From contig MKTT01000003.1 in the NCBI GenBank assembly GCA_001898385.1, positions 1 through 37,000 on the forward strand: a stretch of DNA of 37,000 bases. The letters run 5' to 3'. Numbering within the stretch: the stretch's first letter is position 1; each line of letters opens with the position of its first letter. This document shows positions 18,501 through 24,782 of the stretch, one piece after another. Under the pieces are notes generated by a model. It saw only the letters and a list, made by a program, of their open reading frames with translations, was not told the origin of the DNA and ran no database searches. This DNA comes from Planctomycetales bacterium 71-10. Its GTDB lineage: Bacteria > Planctomycetota > Planctomycetia > Isosphaerales > Isosphaeraceae. The position numbers and the translations under genes were made by a program.

Positions 18501-19089
18501 GGACGTCGATCTTGTGAGGGACGCCGAACACGACGTTCGACGGATGCTTGGCCTTCCCCTCGGGGGTGAGGACGGCCCAGACGGCGTAGTCGGCGGCCAG
18601 CTTGAGCTGCTCGGCGTGGCCCGGCTCGTCCTCCAGCCAGCGCTCGACGTGCTCGGCGAACGAGGCGTCGGTGATCGGCCCCAGGAGGAAGGCTTCCAAC
18701 TCGGCCGCGACCTTGGCGGCGTCGATCGCCTTCGCGTGCTCGACCGTCTTGCCGGCCAGCCGACGCTGGACGAACTTCCGCTTCACCGAGCGCAGGGGGG
18801 CCAGGGCGTCGTGGCGGGCCTGCAACGCCTTCAGCTCGGCCTCGATCCCGAACAGCCGGCCGACGAAGTCCTCGACGTGCGGGGCCAGCTCGACGATCAG
18901 CTCCGACGCCGCCTTGGGGGCCAGACACGTCGGATCCCGGCGCGCGGCCATGAGCCCCGCGTGGAGCCCCGGGGCGCATTCGAGCAACTCGGCCAGGAAC
19001 GCATCGTCCAGCCGGGCCAGCCCGTCGCGGGCGTAGAGGTCGGGGAAGGTGAGATCGAAGCGCAGGGGGATACCTGAGTCGGCGTGCAT
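15550..19089 (-). CDS. Fused NfnAB-like flavo/iron-sulfur oxidoreductase (GltD-like plus PyrK/FNR-like, 1179 aa)
   Basis: The start is the ATG at 19089, with AGGA four bases upstream; the longer open frame is noncoding leader. Residues 1-~240 are helical and unrecognised. Cysteines follow at 245, 248, 256 and 279 (YCIKCHNQGKDSC, GCPLGE), then C311-x7-C-x2-C-x3-C (311-326), consistent with one or two [4Fe-4S] clusters as in GltD/NfnB. A first Rossmann fold has GLGPAG (385-390, FAD) and a second GGGLTAID (563-570, NAD(P)H). From ~845 a ferredoxin-reductase-type module begins: PGQFYRLQNF (872-881, flavin), LLAGGGLGNAV (954-964, nucleotide), and a PyrK-like [2Fe-2S] set at C1093, C1099, C1102 and C1120. 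The order resembles NfnB plus NfnA in one chain. It probably moves electrons between NAD(P)H and a low-potential carrier; bifurcation is conjecture. Confidence 0.82.
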   Translation of the reverse strand: MHADSGIPLRFDLTFPDLYARDGLARLDDAFLAELLECAPGLHAGLMAARRDPTCLAPKAASELIVELAPHVEDFVGRLFGIEAELKALQARHDALAPLRSVKRKFVQRRLAGKTVEHAKAIDAAKVAAELEAFLLGPITDASFAEHVERWLEDEPGHAEQLKLAADYAVWAVLTPEGKAKHPSNVVFGVPHKIDVLHLVPHADREVDGTTQFVAEIGHLRHRDGFSLTDPGTDLAGALDQAGYCIKCHNQGKDSCSTGLREKTGEFKKSVFGVPLAGCPLGEKISEMNQLKGQGNPIAALAVVVVDNPMCAGTGHRICNDCMKSCIYQKQEPVDIPQVETRSLKDVLELPWGFEVYSLLTRWNPLNFARPYPKEPTGRKVLVVGLGPAGFTLAHHLMNDGHAVVAVDGLKIEPLPEEVSGVDPFGARTPFGPIRDVTTIYEPLDRRPMAGFGGVAEYGITVRWNKNFLKVIRLLLERRAEFAMFGGVRFGGTLTVDDAFAMGFDHIALCMGAGRPTVIPMKNGLARGVRQASDFLMALQLTGAAKESSLANLQVRMPIVVIGGGLTAIDTATESLAYYVVQVEKFLKRHEELVEAHGEGYVRSRWVGDEAEVAAEFLAHGRAIRAEREAAAAGGRSPSFIDLLDSWGGVTVAYRRRMVDAPSYTLNHEEITKAFEEGIRFAELLVPEEVELDAAGAAKALRFKRQAFDEAAGTLSSAGEVTLPARTILVAAGTQPNTVLAREDEHNVRVDGRYFRALDEEGKPATPEKIAKPAEARVLMSLRPDGRAMSFFGDLHPSFAGNVVKAMGSAKQGYPVVSRALARVEPSGPTPAELVDRLNDELRTTIHDVIRLTPNIVEVVVRAPIAARAFLPGQFYRLQNFESLAARCGGTTLAMEALALTGASVDRERGLLSTIVLEMGGSSDLCALLSPGEPVCLMGPTGTPTETPGEETVLLAGGGLGNAVLFSIGQALRAAGSRVLYFAGYKKMIDRYKVEEIEAAADVVVWCSDEPPGFTPGRVQDRSFVGNIVAAMAAYAGGDLGEVEIPLDQVDRLVVIGSDGMMRGVQQARHTVLAPFLKPGHHAIGSINSPMQCMMKEICAQCLQTHRDPQTGKETVVFSCFNQDQPLDHVAFDGLRSRLSQNTVQEKLTKLWIDECLHGLGKRIRKPAVPIEASGAGAG

Positions 19090-19162
19090 GTCGTCCTGGT
19101 TCGCTTCCGGTTCGTCGTGGCTGTGGTGGTCGCCTCGCTCGGCCGTGATTAAGGTACGCGAT

Positions 19163-19191
19163 ATTGTATATTCCCGATCGGGATTACGCCA
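19163..19191 (-). promoter_or_regulatory. Candidate promoter of the NfnAB-like gene
   Basis: Minus strand: -10 TACAAT (19163-19168, five of six consensus bases), 17-nt spacer, weak -35 TGGCGT (19186-19191). A transcript would begin near 19156 and have a leader of about 66 nt. The spacer holds a perfect 12-bp palindrome (19172-19183), a typical position for an operator. Confidence 0.4.
19172..19183. promoter_or_regulatory. Perfect 12-bp palindrome TCCCGATCGGGA, candidate operator
   Basis: It lies between the -35 and -10 boxes of the putative leftward promoter. The half-site recurs in the dyad at 19237-19255. A regulator bound here would block RNA polymerase. The binding protein is unknown. 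Confidence 0.4.
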
Positions 19192-19236
19192 TGCAGGCTG
19201 TCGTTCGGGGGAGTCGCTCGGCTTCTCGGATTTCGT

Positions 19237-19255
19237 CCCGATCCGCGGGATCGGG
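19237..19255. promoter_or_regulatory. 8-bp inverted repeat CCCGATCC-GCG-GGATCGGG, second operator-like dyad
   Basis: Perfect arms around a 3-nt centre, about 54 bp from the 19172 palindrome and sharing the core CCCGATC. The centre-to-centre distance is roughly 68 bp, six to seven DNA turns. It could also act as a short RNA hairpin, but no T tract follows on either strand. Confidence 0.4.
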
Positions 19256-19329
19256 AGGTGATCCGTCGGCCCACGATGGAAATCCGCATCATCCGTGGGG
19301 GCGACGCCCGAGATGCCTCCGAGAATGCT

Positions 19330-19353
19330 TAATAAAAACCACGCATGTATGCG
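19330..19353 (+). promoter_or_regulatory. Possible -10 (TAATAA) and start-site dyad before the PEP-CTERM gene
   Basis: TAATAA (19330-19335) is AT-rich within GC-rich DNA; 6 nt later the dyad CGCATGTATGCG (19342-19353) would sit over the transcription start. No good -35 box is visible, so the promoter would need an activator or another sigma factor. Leader about 80 nt. Confidence 0.3.
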
Positions 19354-19422
19354 CCCCGGGGTCCGTCGGTGACGATGTCGATACGGTCCCTGCGGATCCA
19401 ACCTCGACGAGGAGACGCCCCC

Positions 19423-19998
19423 ATGCGTAAATCGTTCGCCTTGCTCACCGTTATGGCGATGTCGTCTTTGGCCTCGAATGCGGAAGCCGGATTTCTCGGC
19501 AAGGGGATGTCGGCCACTTACATGACGCCGGACCTGGCGACCGTCTACCCGTTCGCCAGCTTCAGCCCCGCCACGTTCACCGTGACGGACGATCCCGGCT
19601 TCGAGACGATCGGGATTGTGGAGGGCGTGACGTCCCTGCCCGTGCAGTTTACCGACGACACGCTCACGATCCAGCTGTCCAGCACGTTGCCGCCCGACCC
19701 GAAGTGGAATGCGGCCGCCTTCAACGGGATCCTCTTCGCGTTGCAGGGCTCCGGTACGCTCGGGATCCTGACCGCGACCGTCGACGCCTCGACCACCCTG
19801 GCCGGCTTCAACGATTCCCGGGTGCTGATCACGGACACGATGATCGGGATCAACTGGGAGAACCTGACCTACCAGAGCGCCGGCGACCAGGTGGTGATCA
19901 AATTCACCTTCGTCCCCGAGCCATCAAGCCTCGCGATGGCCGCCATCGGCGGGGCCGCCCTGCTGGCGTGCGGCATCCGTCGCCGATCGGCCGGATGA
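19423..19998 (+). CDS. PEP-CTERM sorting domain protein (191 aa)
   Basis: The start is the ATG at 19423, with GAGGAG about 8 nt upstream. The signal peptide is MRKSFALLTVMAMSSLASNAEA. The body (residues ~25-160) is a Thr/Asp-rich beta domain with no recognised motif. The end, VPEPSSLAMAAIGGAALLACGIRRRSAG, is a clean PEP-CTERM tail: the PEP box, a hydrophobic helix and an Arg cluster. The protein should be exported, processed by an exosortase encoded elsewhere, and placed in the envelope or matrix. It is monocistronic: divergent from the oxidoreductase gene and convergent with the Zn-ribbon gene 63 nt beyond its stop. Confidence 0.88.
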   Translation: MRKSFALLTVMAMSSLASNAEAGFLGKGMSATYMTPDLATVYPFASFSPATFTVTDDPGFETIGIVEGVTSLPVQFTDDTLTIQLSSTLPPDPKWNAAAFNGILFALQGSGTLGILTATVDASTTLAGFNDSRVLITDTMIGINWENLTYQSAGDQVVIKFTFVPEPSSLAMAAIGGAALLACGIRRRSAG

Positions 19999-20061
19999 GC
20001 CGCGGCCATCGATGGACCCCGCCCGGCCTCGATGACCTGGCCCGTCATGGGAGAAGCGGGG

Positions 20062-20370
20062 TCACTCGTTCGACCAATCCCGGCCCGGCTTCGGTTTGGG
20101 TTCGACCCGCCGCGGCTCGCGGCCGAACCATTGGATGAGGCCGCAGCGATCGCAGGTGAGGGTGGTGGCGCCCCCGTCGGTCCAGTCGAGTCCGGCCAGC
20201 GTCCTCCCGCGGGTGTTGCGAAGGGCGTAGCCTTGATGGAAGAGGTCGCCTTGGCAGTGCGGGCAGGCCACCTTGAGGTCCCCCGCGACATAATGGAATG
20301 GTTCTGGGCCCTCCGCGAGCGATTCCGCGAACGCCTTCGCCCCGCGCATCAGACCTCTCCAGAGCCCCAT
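20062..20370 (-). CDS. Small zinc-ribbon protein (COG3478-like), 102 aa
   Basis: Two Cys pairs are present: CPHC (~36-39) in VACPHCQGDLFHQGYALRNTRG and CDRC (~73-76) in TTLTCDRCGLIQWFGR. The spacing and the segment LNTRG-xT-LxGLDW between them resemble a family of predicted nucleic-acid-binding Zn-ribbon proteins (COG3478; a related Pfam family is DUF2082). From memory, family members read 'ALLNTRGLTFLGLDW'. The N-terminus MGLWRGLMRGAKAFAESLAEG is amphipathic. The function is unknown; DNA, RNA or protein contact is possible. GGAGG lies about 10 nt before the ATG. It is the last gene of a three-gene minus cluster, 30 nt after the BamE-like gene. Confidence 0.78.
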   Translation of the reverse strand: MGLWRGLMRGAKAFAESLAEGPEPFHYVAGDLKVACPHCQGDLFHQGYALRNTRGRTLAGLDWTDGGATTLTCDRCGLIQWFGREPRRVEPKPKPGRDWSNE

Positions 20371-20400
20371 CGATCATCCCCCTCCCGGTCGAATTCGATC

Positions 20401-20931
20401 TCACAGGCCCATCGATCGGCGGATCGCAGCCGGCCTCGACGCCAGCCAGCCGAGGACCGTCGGCGGCGGTCGGGCGTCGACCGTCGAGAAATAACGGTCC
20501 GCCAATCGACCCTCGCCATCATAAAGCACGGCGACGAGGCCCGTCGGGGAGGCCCACACGTCCTGTCGGCCTCCTTGGAGCCTCGCATCGGGGAAGAAAT
20601 CGTCGGCCGCCGAGGCCATGCGCCCCGGCGGGAGCCCCCTGGGGCGGTCCTCCTTCACGAGGAATTCGACGGCCGGCGACGCGGGCCCGAACCGGGCCGA
20701 GACGGCTCGTCCGCCGGCCCGGGGCATCCAGACCAGGACCGGATGGGCCAGGTCGTTCCTCGGCGGGCCGTGGAGGATCGTTTCGACCTCGGCCCGCGAC
20801 ATCCCCGCCCGCAACTGATCGAAGTCCCCGCGGCCGATCGTGGGTCGAGAATGAATCGCGACCAGGAGTGCCGTCACGGTCATGACGATGGTCGCTGCGG
20901 CGACCATCCTGATCAGAATTCTGCGACTCAC
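20401..20931 (-). CDS. Membrane-anchored BamE/SmpA-like small protein
   Basis: The GTG at 20931 is preferred (176 aa): GAGG lies 8 nt upstream, and the 31 codons between it and an in-frame ATG at 21024 use many A/T-rich codons unlike the rest. If the ATG at 21024 were used, the protein would be 207 aa and start 6 nt after the previous stop. After MSRRILIRM comes one membrane helix (~10-28), then FDQLRAGMSRAEVETILHGPP (~37-57). This matches the 'L..GMs..eV..ilG.P' pattern of SmpA/OmlA/BamE-fold domains, which mediate protein contacts at envelopes. The rest has no known motif. It lies between a three-helix membrane protein gene and a Zn-ribbon gene. Confidence 0.65.
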   Translation of the reverse strand: MSRRILIRMVAAATIVMTVTALLVAIHSRPTIGRGDFDQLRAGMSRAEVETILHGPPRNDLAHPVLVWMPRAGGRAVSARFGPASPAVEFLVKEDRPRGLPPGRMASAADDFFPDARLQGGRQDVWASPTGLVAVLYDGEGRLADRYFSTVDARPPPTVLGWLASRPAAIRRSMGL

Positions 20932-21030
20932 GTTCGCATCCTCGGGACGATACGTTCGGCGACATACCACGGTCGCCGCGGAGGATATTCGTCGCCGTAG
21001 TTCGGATCTTGTGCGGGCCTTCATCGAGGA

Positions 21031-21594
21031 TCAATCCGACTCGTGCCACCGATCCTGAAGGCTGGAATAGATCAGTACGGCGAAAATCCGTTGGGGCAGG
21101 ATGATCGAGAACTCATACCCATCCGGGGTCCGCCGGTAGAAGTCTGTCCCGACCAGCAGGCGGGGGACGGGGGGATTCGATGGCAGATCGGCCAAGCTCT
21201 CGGGGTAATCCCCCGTGCGACTCCGGTGGGCCGCGATCGCCGGACGGAGTCGCTCGCAGTAGGCCTTCGCCTCCTCGACGTCGCGCAGGCTCAATTGCTG
21301 CCCGAGCGAGACCGAGGCCGCCATCAGGCTCGCCACGAACGCGGACGTCCCGGCCAGTTGCCATCCAAGGATCTGCTGGGCCGATGATTTCGCGAAGATG
21401 AGCATCATCACCCCGACCAAGGCCCCCAGGATGCTCGCCATGAAGGCGAGCCCGCTGAGCATGGCGTGCAAGAAGGAGCCTCGCCCGCCGAACGTCAACG
21501 CCGCCACGCCGATTCCCCAGACCCCCAGGATCAGCAATCCCGCACGGAGAATCTCCGGCCTCCGGGCCTTCGGTGGCGGCCCCATTTCGGTCAT
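21031..21594 (-). CDS. Three-helix membrane protein with a pseudopilin-like soluble tail, unknown function
   Basis: A 187-aa protein with a strong GAGGAGG just upstream of the ATG at 21594. Three hydrophobic segments lie at ~17-35, 42-68 and 76-98. The soluble tail (100-187) has YCERLRPAIAAHRSRTGDYPESLADL, reminiscent of the 'Y....G.YP.SL..L' region of type II secretion pseudopilins and many planctomycete envelope proteins, then DFYRRTPDGYEFSI. It heads the minus cluster membrane protein / BamE-like / Zn ribbon. An extended -10 promoter lies about 117 nt upstream. I do not recognise the family. Confidence 0.65.
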   Translation of the reverse strand: MTEMGPPPKARRPEILRAGLLILGVWGIGVAALTFGGRGSFLHAMLSGLAFMASILGALVGVMMLIFAKSSAQQILGWQLAGTSAFVASLMAASVSLGQQLSLRDVEEAKAYCERLRPAIAAHRSRTGDYPESLADLPSNPPVPRLLVGTDFYRRTPDGYEFSIILPQRIFAVLIYSSLQDRWHESD

Positions 21595-21710
21595 CGCCCC
21601 TCCTCGCCTCGTCTAGGTTCGTGCATCGGCCGGGCCGGGCCACCTCCGCGTCTCGCGATAAAGCTCCCCGATTCCGGCCGAATCTTGAAATCCTCGATCG
21701 TCCGGGCGCG

Positions 21711-21719
21711 ATTGTAGCA
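21711..21719 (-). promoter_or_regulatory. Extended -10 promoter element TGCTACAAT
   Basis: Minus strand, TG-n-TACAAT at 21711-21719. An extended -10 can work without a good -35. A TTGTCA lies 20 nt further upstream, too far for the standard spacing. It would drive the gene starting at 21594 with a leader of about 110 nt. Confidence 0.4.
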
Positions 21720-21766
21720 AGCGGATCGATAGTCTTTGACAAGTTGGGAGCAGTATCCGAGAGTCC

Positions 21767-21837
21767 CGTAGGCTGGGTCTCAACCCAGCCTGGAGAAGGC
21801 CGGGCGCATCCCTGGCTGGGTCTCAACCCAGCCTACG
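21767..21837. repeat. Nested palindromic REP-like element
   Basis: The 20-nt unit GGCTGGGTCTCAACCCAGCC occurs twice, at 21771-21790 and 21814-21833. Each is a perfect 8-bp hairpin with a CTCA loop. The pair is enclosed by CGTA (21767-21770) and TACG (21834-21837), so the whole element is also an inverted repeat with 12-bp ends CGTAGGCTGGGT / ACCCAGCCTACG. This is the architecture of bacterial REP/BIME elements, thought to be spread by REP-associated Y1 transposases. No such transposase gene is in the window, and no other copy was seen. Confidence 0.75.
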
Positions 21838-22261
21838 AGAACTATGAAGACCGGTGCCTCACCTTCGCCGCGATGGGAGAGTTGACGCGAACGACCCAGT
21901 CCTGGCGACATCTCAGGCGATCCCGCGCGGGCGGGAGGTTCATAAACAAAAGCGTCGCGGCCTCGCGTCGTGAGCGGAGGGGCGGTCCACGAGACACTTC
22001 GAAATCGACGATCGGACCCAAATTTGTGGCGATGGTAAGTTGATTGCGGGTGGGATTTTAGGTTGCAGAAATGGGAATCCGGGCGCCCCCGAACGGAGCC
22101 GAAATCGAACCGACCCGTCGGGTCGATCGGGACGGGCGGCGTTCGTTGTGACGGCGCGGGCCGGGCGTAGTAAGATGTTGACGGTCGGGGCTCGCCGGGC
22201 GTCGGGCCGCGGACTCCACGTCGATCGATCGAACCACCAGCGCCGGGGCGGGATCCGTTTC
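21838..22261. other. Noncoding stretch upstream of the HerA-like gene
   Basis: There is no convincing gene. The GC content is lower than average and stop codons are common up to about 22040. A faint promoter-like pair, TTGTGA (22146-22151) with TAGTAA/TAAGAT (22168-22176), may drive the ATPase gene. An in-frame extension of the ATPase begins at 22040, but its Arg-rich sequence does not look like real protein. Confidence 0.4.
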
Positions 22262-24781
22262 ATGAAGAACGAGGATTTCGAGAAGCTCGGGGTTTTCTAT
22301 CTCGGGAAGGAGTACGACGTCCAGGAGCGGGCGACGACCTCCGACCTGGTGCTGTACGACTCGAAGCAGCTCACGACGCACGCGGTCTGCGTGGGCATGA
22401 CCGGCAGCGGCAAGACGGGCCTGTGCATCGACCTGCTGGAGGAGGCCGCGATCGACGGCATCCCCGTCATCGCCGTGGATCCCAAGGGGGATATCGGCAA
22501 CATCCTCCTGAACTTCCCCCAGCTCCGCGGCGAGGACTTCCTCCCCTGGGTCGACGCCGACGAGGCGACGCGGCAGGGGATGGATCGCGAGGCGTTCGCC
22601 GAGAAGACCGCCCAGACCTGGAAGGACGGCCTGGCGAAGTGGGGCCAGGACGGGGCGCGGATCCAACGCCTGATGGACGCGGCCGACATGGCCATCTACA
22701 CCCCCGGCAGCTCCGCCGGCCTGCCGCTGACCGTCCTCCGCTCGTTCACCGCGCCGCCGGCCGCGGTGCTCGACCAGGCCGAGACCTATCGCGACCGGAT
22801 CACCTCGGCCGTCTCCGGGCTCCTCGCGCTGCTGGGCGTGGAGTCCGACCCGATGGGGGGCCGCGAGCACATCCTGCTCTCGAACCTCCTCGACCACGCC
22901 TGGCGGCAGGGGCGGGACCTCGACCTGACCGACCTGATCCACGGCATCCAGTCGCCGCCGTTCGACAAGGTCGGCGTCATCGGCCTGGAGACCTTCTATC
23001 CGGCCAAGGAGCGGTTCGCCCTGGCGATGCGGCTGAACAACCTGATGGCCTCGCCGGGCTTCGCCGCCTGGATGGAGGGGGATCCGCTGGACGTCGGCGG
23101 GCTCCTCTACACGCCCGAGGGGAAGCCGCGGATCTCCGTCCTGTCCATCGCCCACCTGGGCGAGGCCGAGCGGATGTTCTTCGTCACCATCCTGCTCAAC
23201 GAGGTCCTCTCCTGGGTCCGGTCCCAGCCCGGGACGTCGAGCCTGCGGGCCATCCTCTATATGGATGAGATCTACGGCTACTTCCCGCCCTCGGCCAATC
23301 CCCCCACCAAGAAGCCCATGCTCACGCTCTTGAAGCAGGCGCGGGCGTTCGGCGTCGGGGTGGTCCTGGCGACGCAGAACCCCGTCGACCTGGACTACAA
23401 GGGCCTCTCCAACTGCGGGACGTGGTTCCTCGGCCGGCTCCAGACCAAGCGCGACAAGGACCGCGTGCTGGAGGGGCTCGAAGGCGCCTCGGCCGCCGCC
23501 GGGGCGAGCTTCGACCGCGAGGCGATGGACAGGACCCTCTCCTCGCTGGGCAAGCGGGTCTTCCTGCTGAACAACGTCCACGAGGACCACCCCATCGTCT
23601 TCGAGAGCCGATGGGCCCTGTCGTACCTCCGGGGGCCGCTCAACCGCGACCAGATCCAGGCGTTGATGGCCCCGAAGAAGGCCGCGAAGGCCGACGCCCC
23701 CGCGAAGAAGGATCCGGCCGCGGCCACGACCCCCGCGAAGCCCGCCGCCGTCCATGAAGACGAGCCCGACGAGCCGGAGCAGGTCGAGGCGGAGCCCTCG
23801 CCGAAGCCCCGAGCGACCCGGACGGCCGCCCCGACGACGCCGGCCGCGCCCGGCCGCCGGCCCGTCCTCCCGCCCGACGTCCCCGAGTTCTTCGTGGTCG
23901 CGCCGACGCCGGGCCGGGCCCCGTCCTACCGGCCGACGCTCCTCGGCGTGGCGCGGCTGCACTACGTCGACAAGAAGTCGGGCGTCGACTACTGGGAGAC
24001 CCTGGCCGTCCAGCGCCCCGTCGGCGACGAGGTCTCGGCCGAGGTCTGGGACGGCGGCAAGCACCTGACCGGCCGGATCCCCGTGCTCGACAAGTCCCCG
24101 GAGCCGGACGCCTCGTTCGCCGAACTCCCCGCGGCGATGACCCGCGCCAGGAGCTACGCCGACTGGACGAAGGCCCTGAAGAACTACCTCTACCGCGAGC
24201 GCCGGTTGACCATCTGGTCGTGCCCCGAGCTGAAGGCGTTCGGCCGGCCCGAGGAGACCGCCCGCGACTTCCGCGCCCGGCTCGCCCAGGCCGCCCGCGA
24301 GCGCCGCGACGCCGAGGTCGAGAAGCTCCGGGCCGAGTTCGGGCCCCGTCGCGTCGCCCTGGAGAAGAAGCTCTCCGCCGCGCACGAGGCGCTGGAGAAG
24401 GAGCAGGAGAAGGCGTCGAAGTCGAGCTGGGACGCGGCGGTCTCGTTCGGCACGTCGGTCTTCGGCGCCCTGACCGGCCGCAAGACCTGGACGAAGACCA
24501 ACGTCACCAAGGTCGGCACGGCCGCCAAGGCCGCGACCAAGGCCATGCGCGAGCGCGGCCAGCTCGGCGGGGCCCAGGAGAGGCTGGAGGCGCTCGACCA
24601 GGAATACGTCGACCTGGAGACCGAATTCCAGGCCGAACTGGAGCACATCAAGGCCACCCGGAGCCCGGAACTCCTCCAGCTCGTCCCCCTGGAACTCACC
24701 CCCCGCAAGGCCGACGTCACCATCGATCAGGTCGTCCTGGCCTGGACCGCCGGGCCGGTCGCGGGGGACGACGAGGCGTGA
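22262..24781 (+). CDS. HerA/FtsK-type ATPase with C-terminal coiled coil (839 aa)
   Basis: The ATG at 22262 is chosen because the conserved-looking sequence (FEKLGVFYLGKEYD) starts directly after it. Walker A is GMTGSGKTG (45-53). VIAVDPKGDIGNIL (69-82) and Walker B ILYMDEIYGYF (~329-339) place it among HerA/DUF87-like ATPases. VLATQNPVDLDYKGLSNCGTWFLGRLQT (~374-401) carries the expected sensor/arginine-finger region of hexameric translocases. An Ala/Pro/Lys-rich linker (~475-540) precedes a C-terminal domain and a long coiled coil (~683-722 and ~760-800). HerA proteins translocate DNA, often with NurA, and some act in anti-phage systems; no nuclease or sensor gene is adjacent. Its stop is 1 nt from the stop codon of the convergent acyltransferase gene. 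A role in DNA handling is inference. Confidence 0.82.
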   Translation: MKNEDFEKLGVFYLGKEYDVQERATTSDLVLYDSKQLTTHAVCVGMTGSGKTGLCIDLLEEAAIDGIPVIAVDPKGDIGNILLNFPQLRGEDFLPWVDADEATRQGMDREAFAEKTAQTWKDGLAKWGQDGARIQRLMDAADMAIYTPGSSAGLPLTVLRSFTAPPAAVLDQAETYRDRITSAVSGLLALLGVESDPMGGREHILLSNLLDHAWRQGRDLDLTDLIHGIQSPPFDKVGVIGLETFYPAKERFALAMRLNNLMASPGFAAWMEGDPLDVGGLLYTPEGKPRISVLSIAHLGEAERMFFVTILLNEVLSWVRSQPGTSSLRAILYMDEIYGYFPPSANPPTKKPMLTLLKQARAFGVGVVLATQNPVDLDYKGLSNCGTWFLGRLQTKRDKDRVLEGLEGASAAAGASFDREAMDRTLSSLGKRVFLLNNVHEDHPIVFESRWALSYLRGPLNRDQIQALMAPKKAAKADAPAKKDPAAATTPAKPAAVHEDEPDEPEQVEAEPSPKPRATRTAAPTTPAAPGRRPVLPPDVPEFFVVAPTPGRAPSYRPTLLGVARLHYVDKKSGVDYWETLAVQRPVGDEVSAEVWDGGKHLTGRIPVLDKSPEPDASFAELPAAMTRARSYADWTKALKNYLYRERRLTIWSCPELKAFGRPEETARDFRARLAQAARERRDAEVEKLRAEFGPRRVALEKKLSAAHEALEKEQEKASKSSWDAAVSFGTSVFGALTGRKTWTKTNVTKVGTAAKAATKAMRERGQLGGAQERLEALDQEYVDLETEFQAELEHIKATRSPELLQLVPLELTPRKADVTIDQVVLAWTAGPVAGDDEA

Positions 24782-24782
24782 G

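Larger units (their letters stand above)
19090..19422. other. Divergent control region between the oxidoreductase and a PEP-CTERM gene
   Basis: This 333-bp gap is less GC-rich than its surroundings and holds no convincing gene. It contains a weak leftward promoter, two dyads sharing the half-site CCCGAT/ATCGGG, a rightward TAATAA, and a short palindrome near the expected rightward start. These are listed separately. Confidence 0.6.

Noticed and set aside
14947..19077. A 1376-codon plus-strand open frame opposite the oxidoreductase gene
   Set aside because: Same bias effect: His/Arg/Asp-rich sequence with no motif, while the minus frame carries clear Rossmann and iron-sulfur motifs.
22058..24646. 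An 862-codon minus-strand open frame opposite the HerA-like gene
   Set aside because: Composition artefact; the plus frame has Walker A and B motifs.
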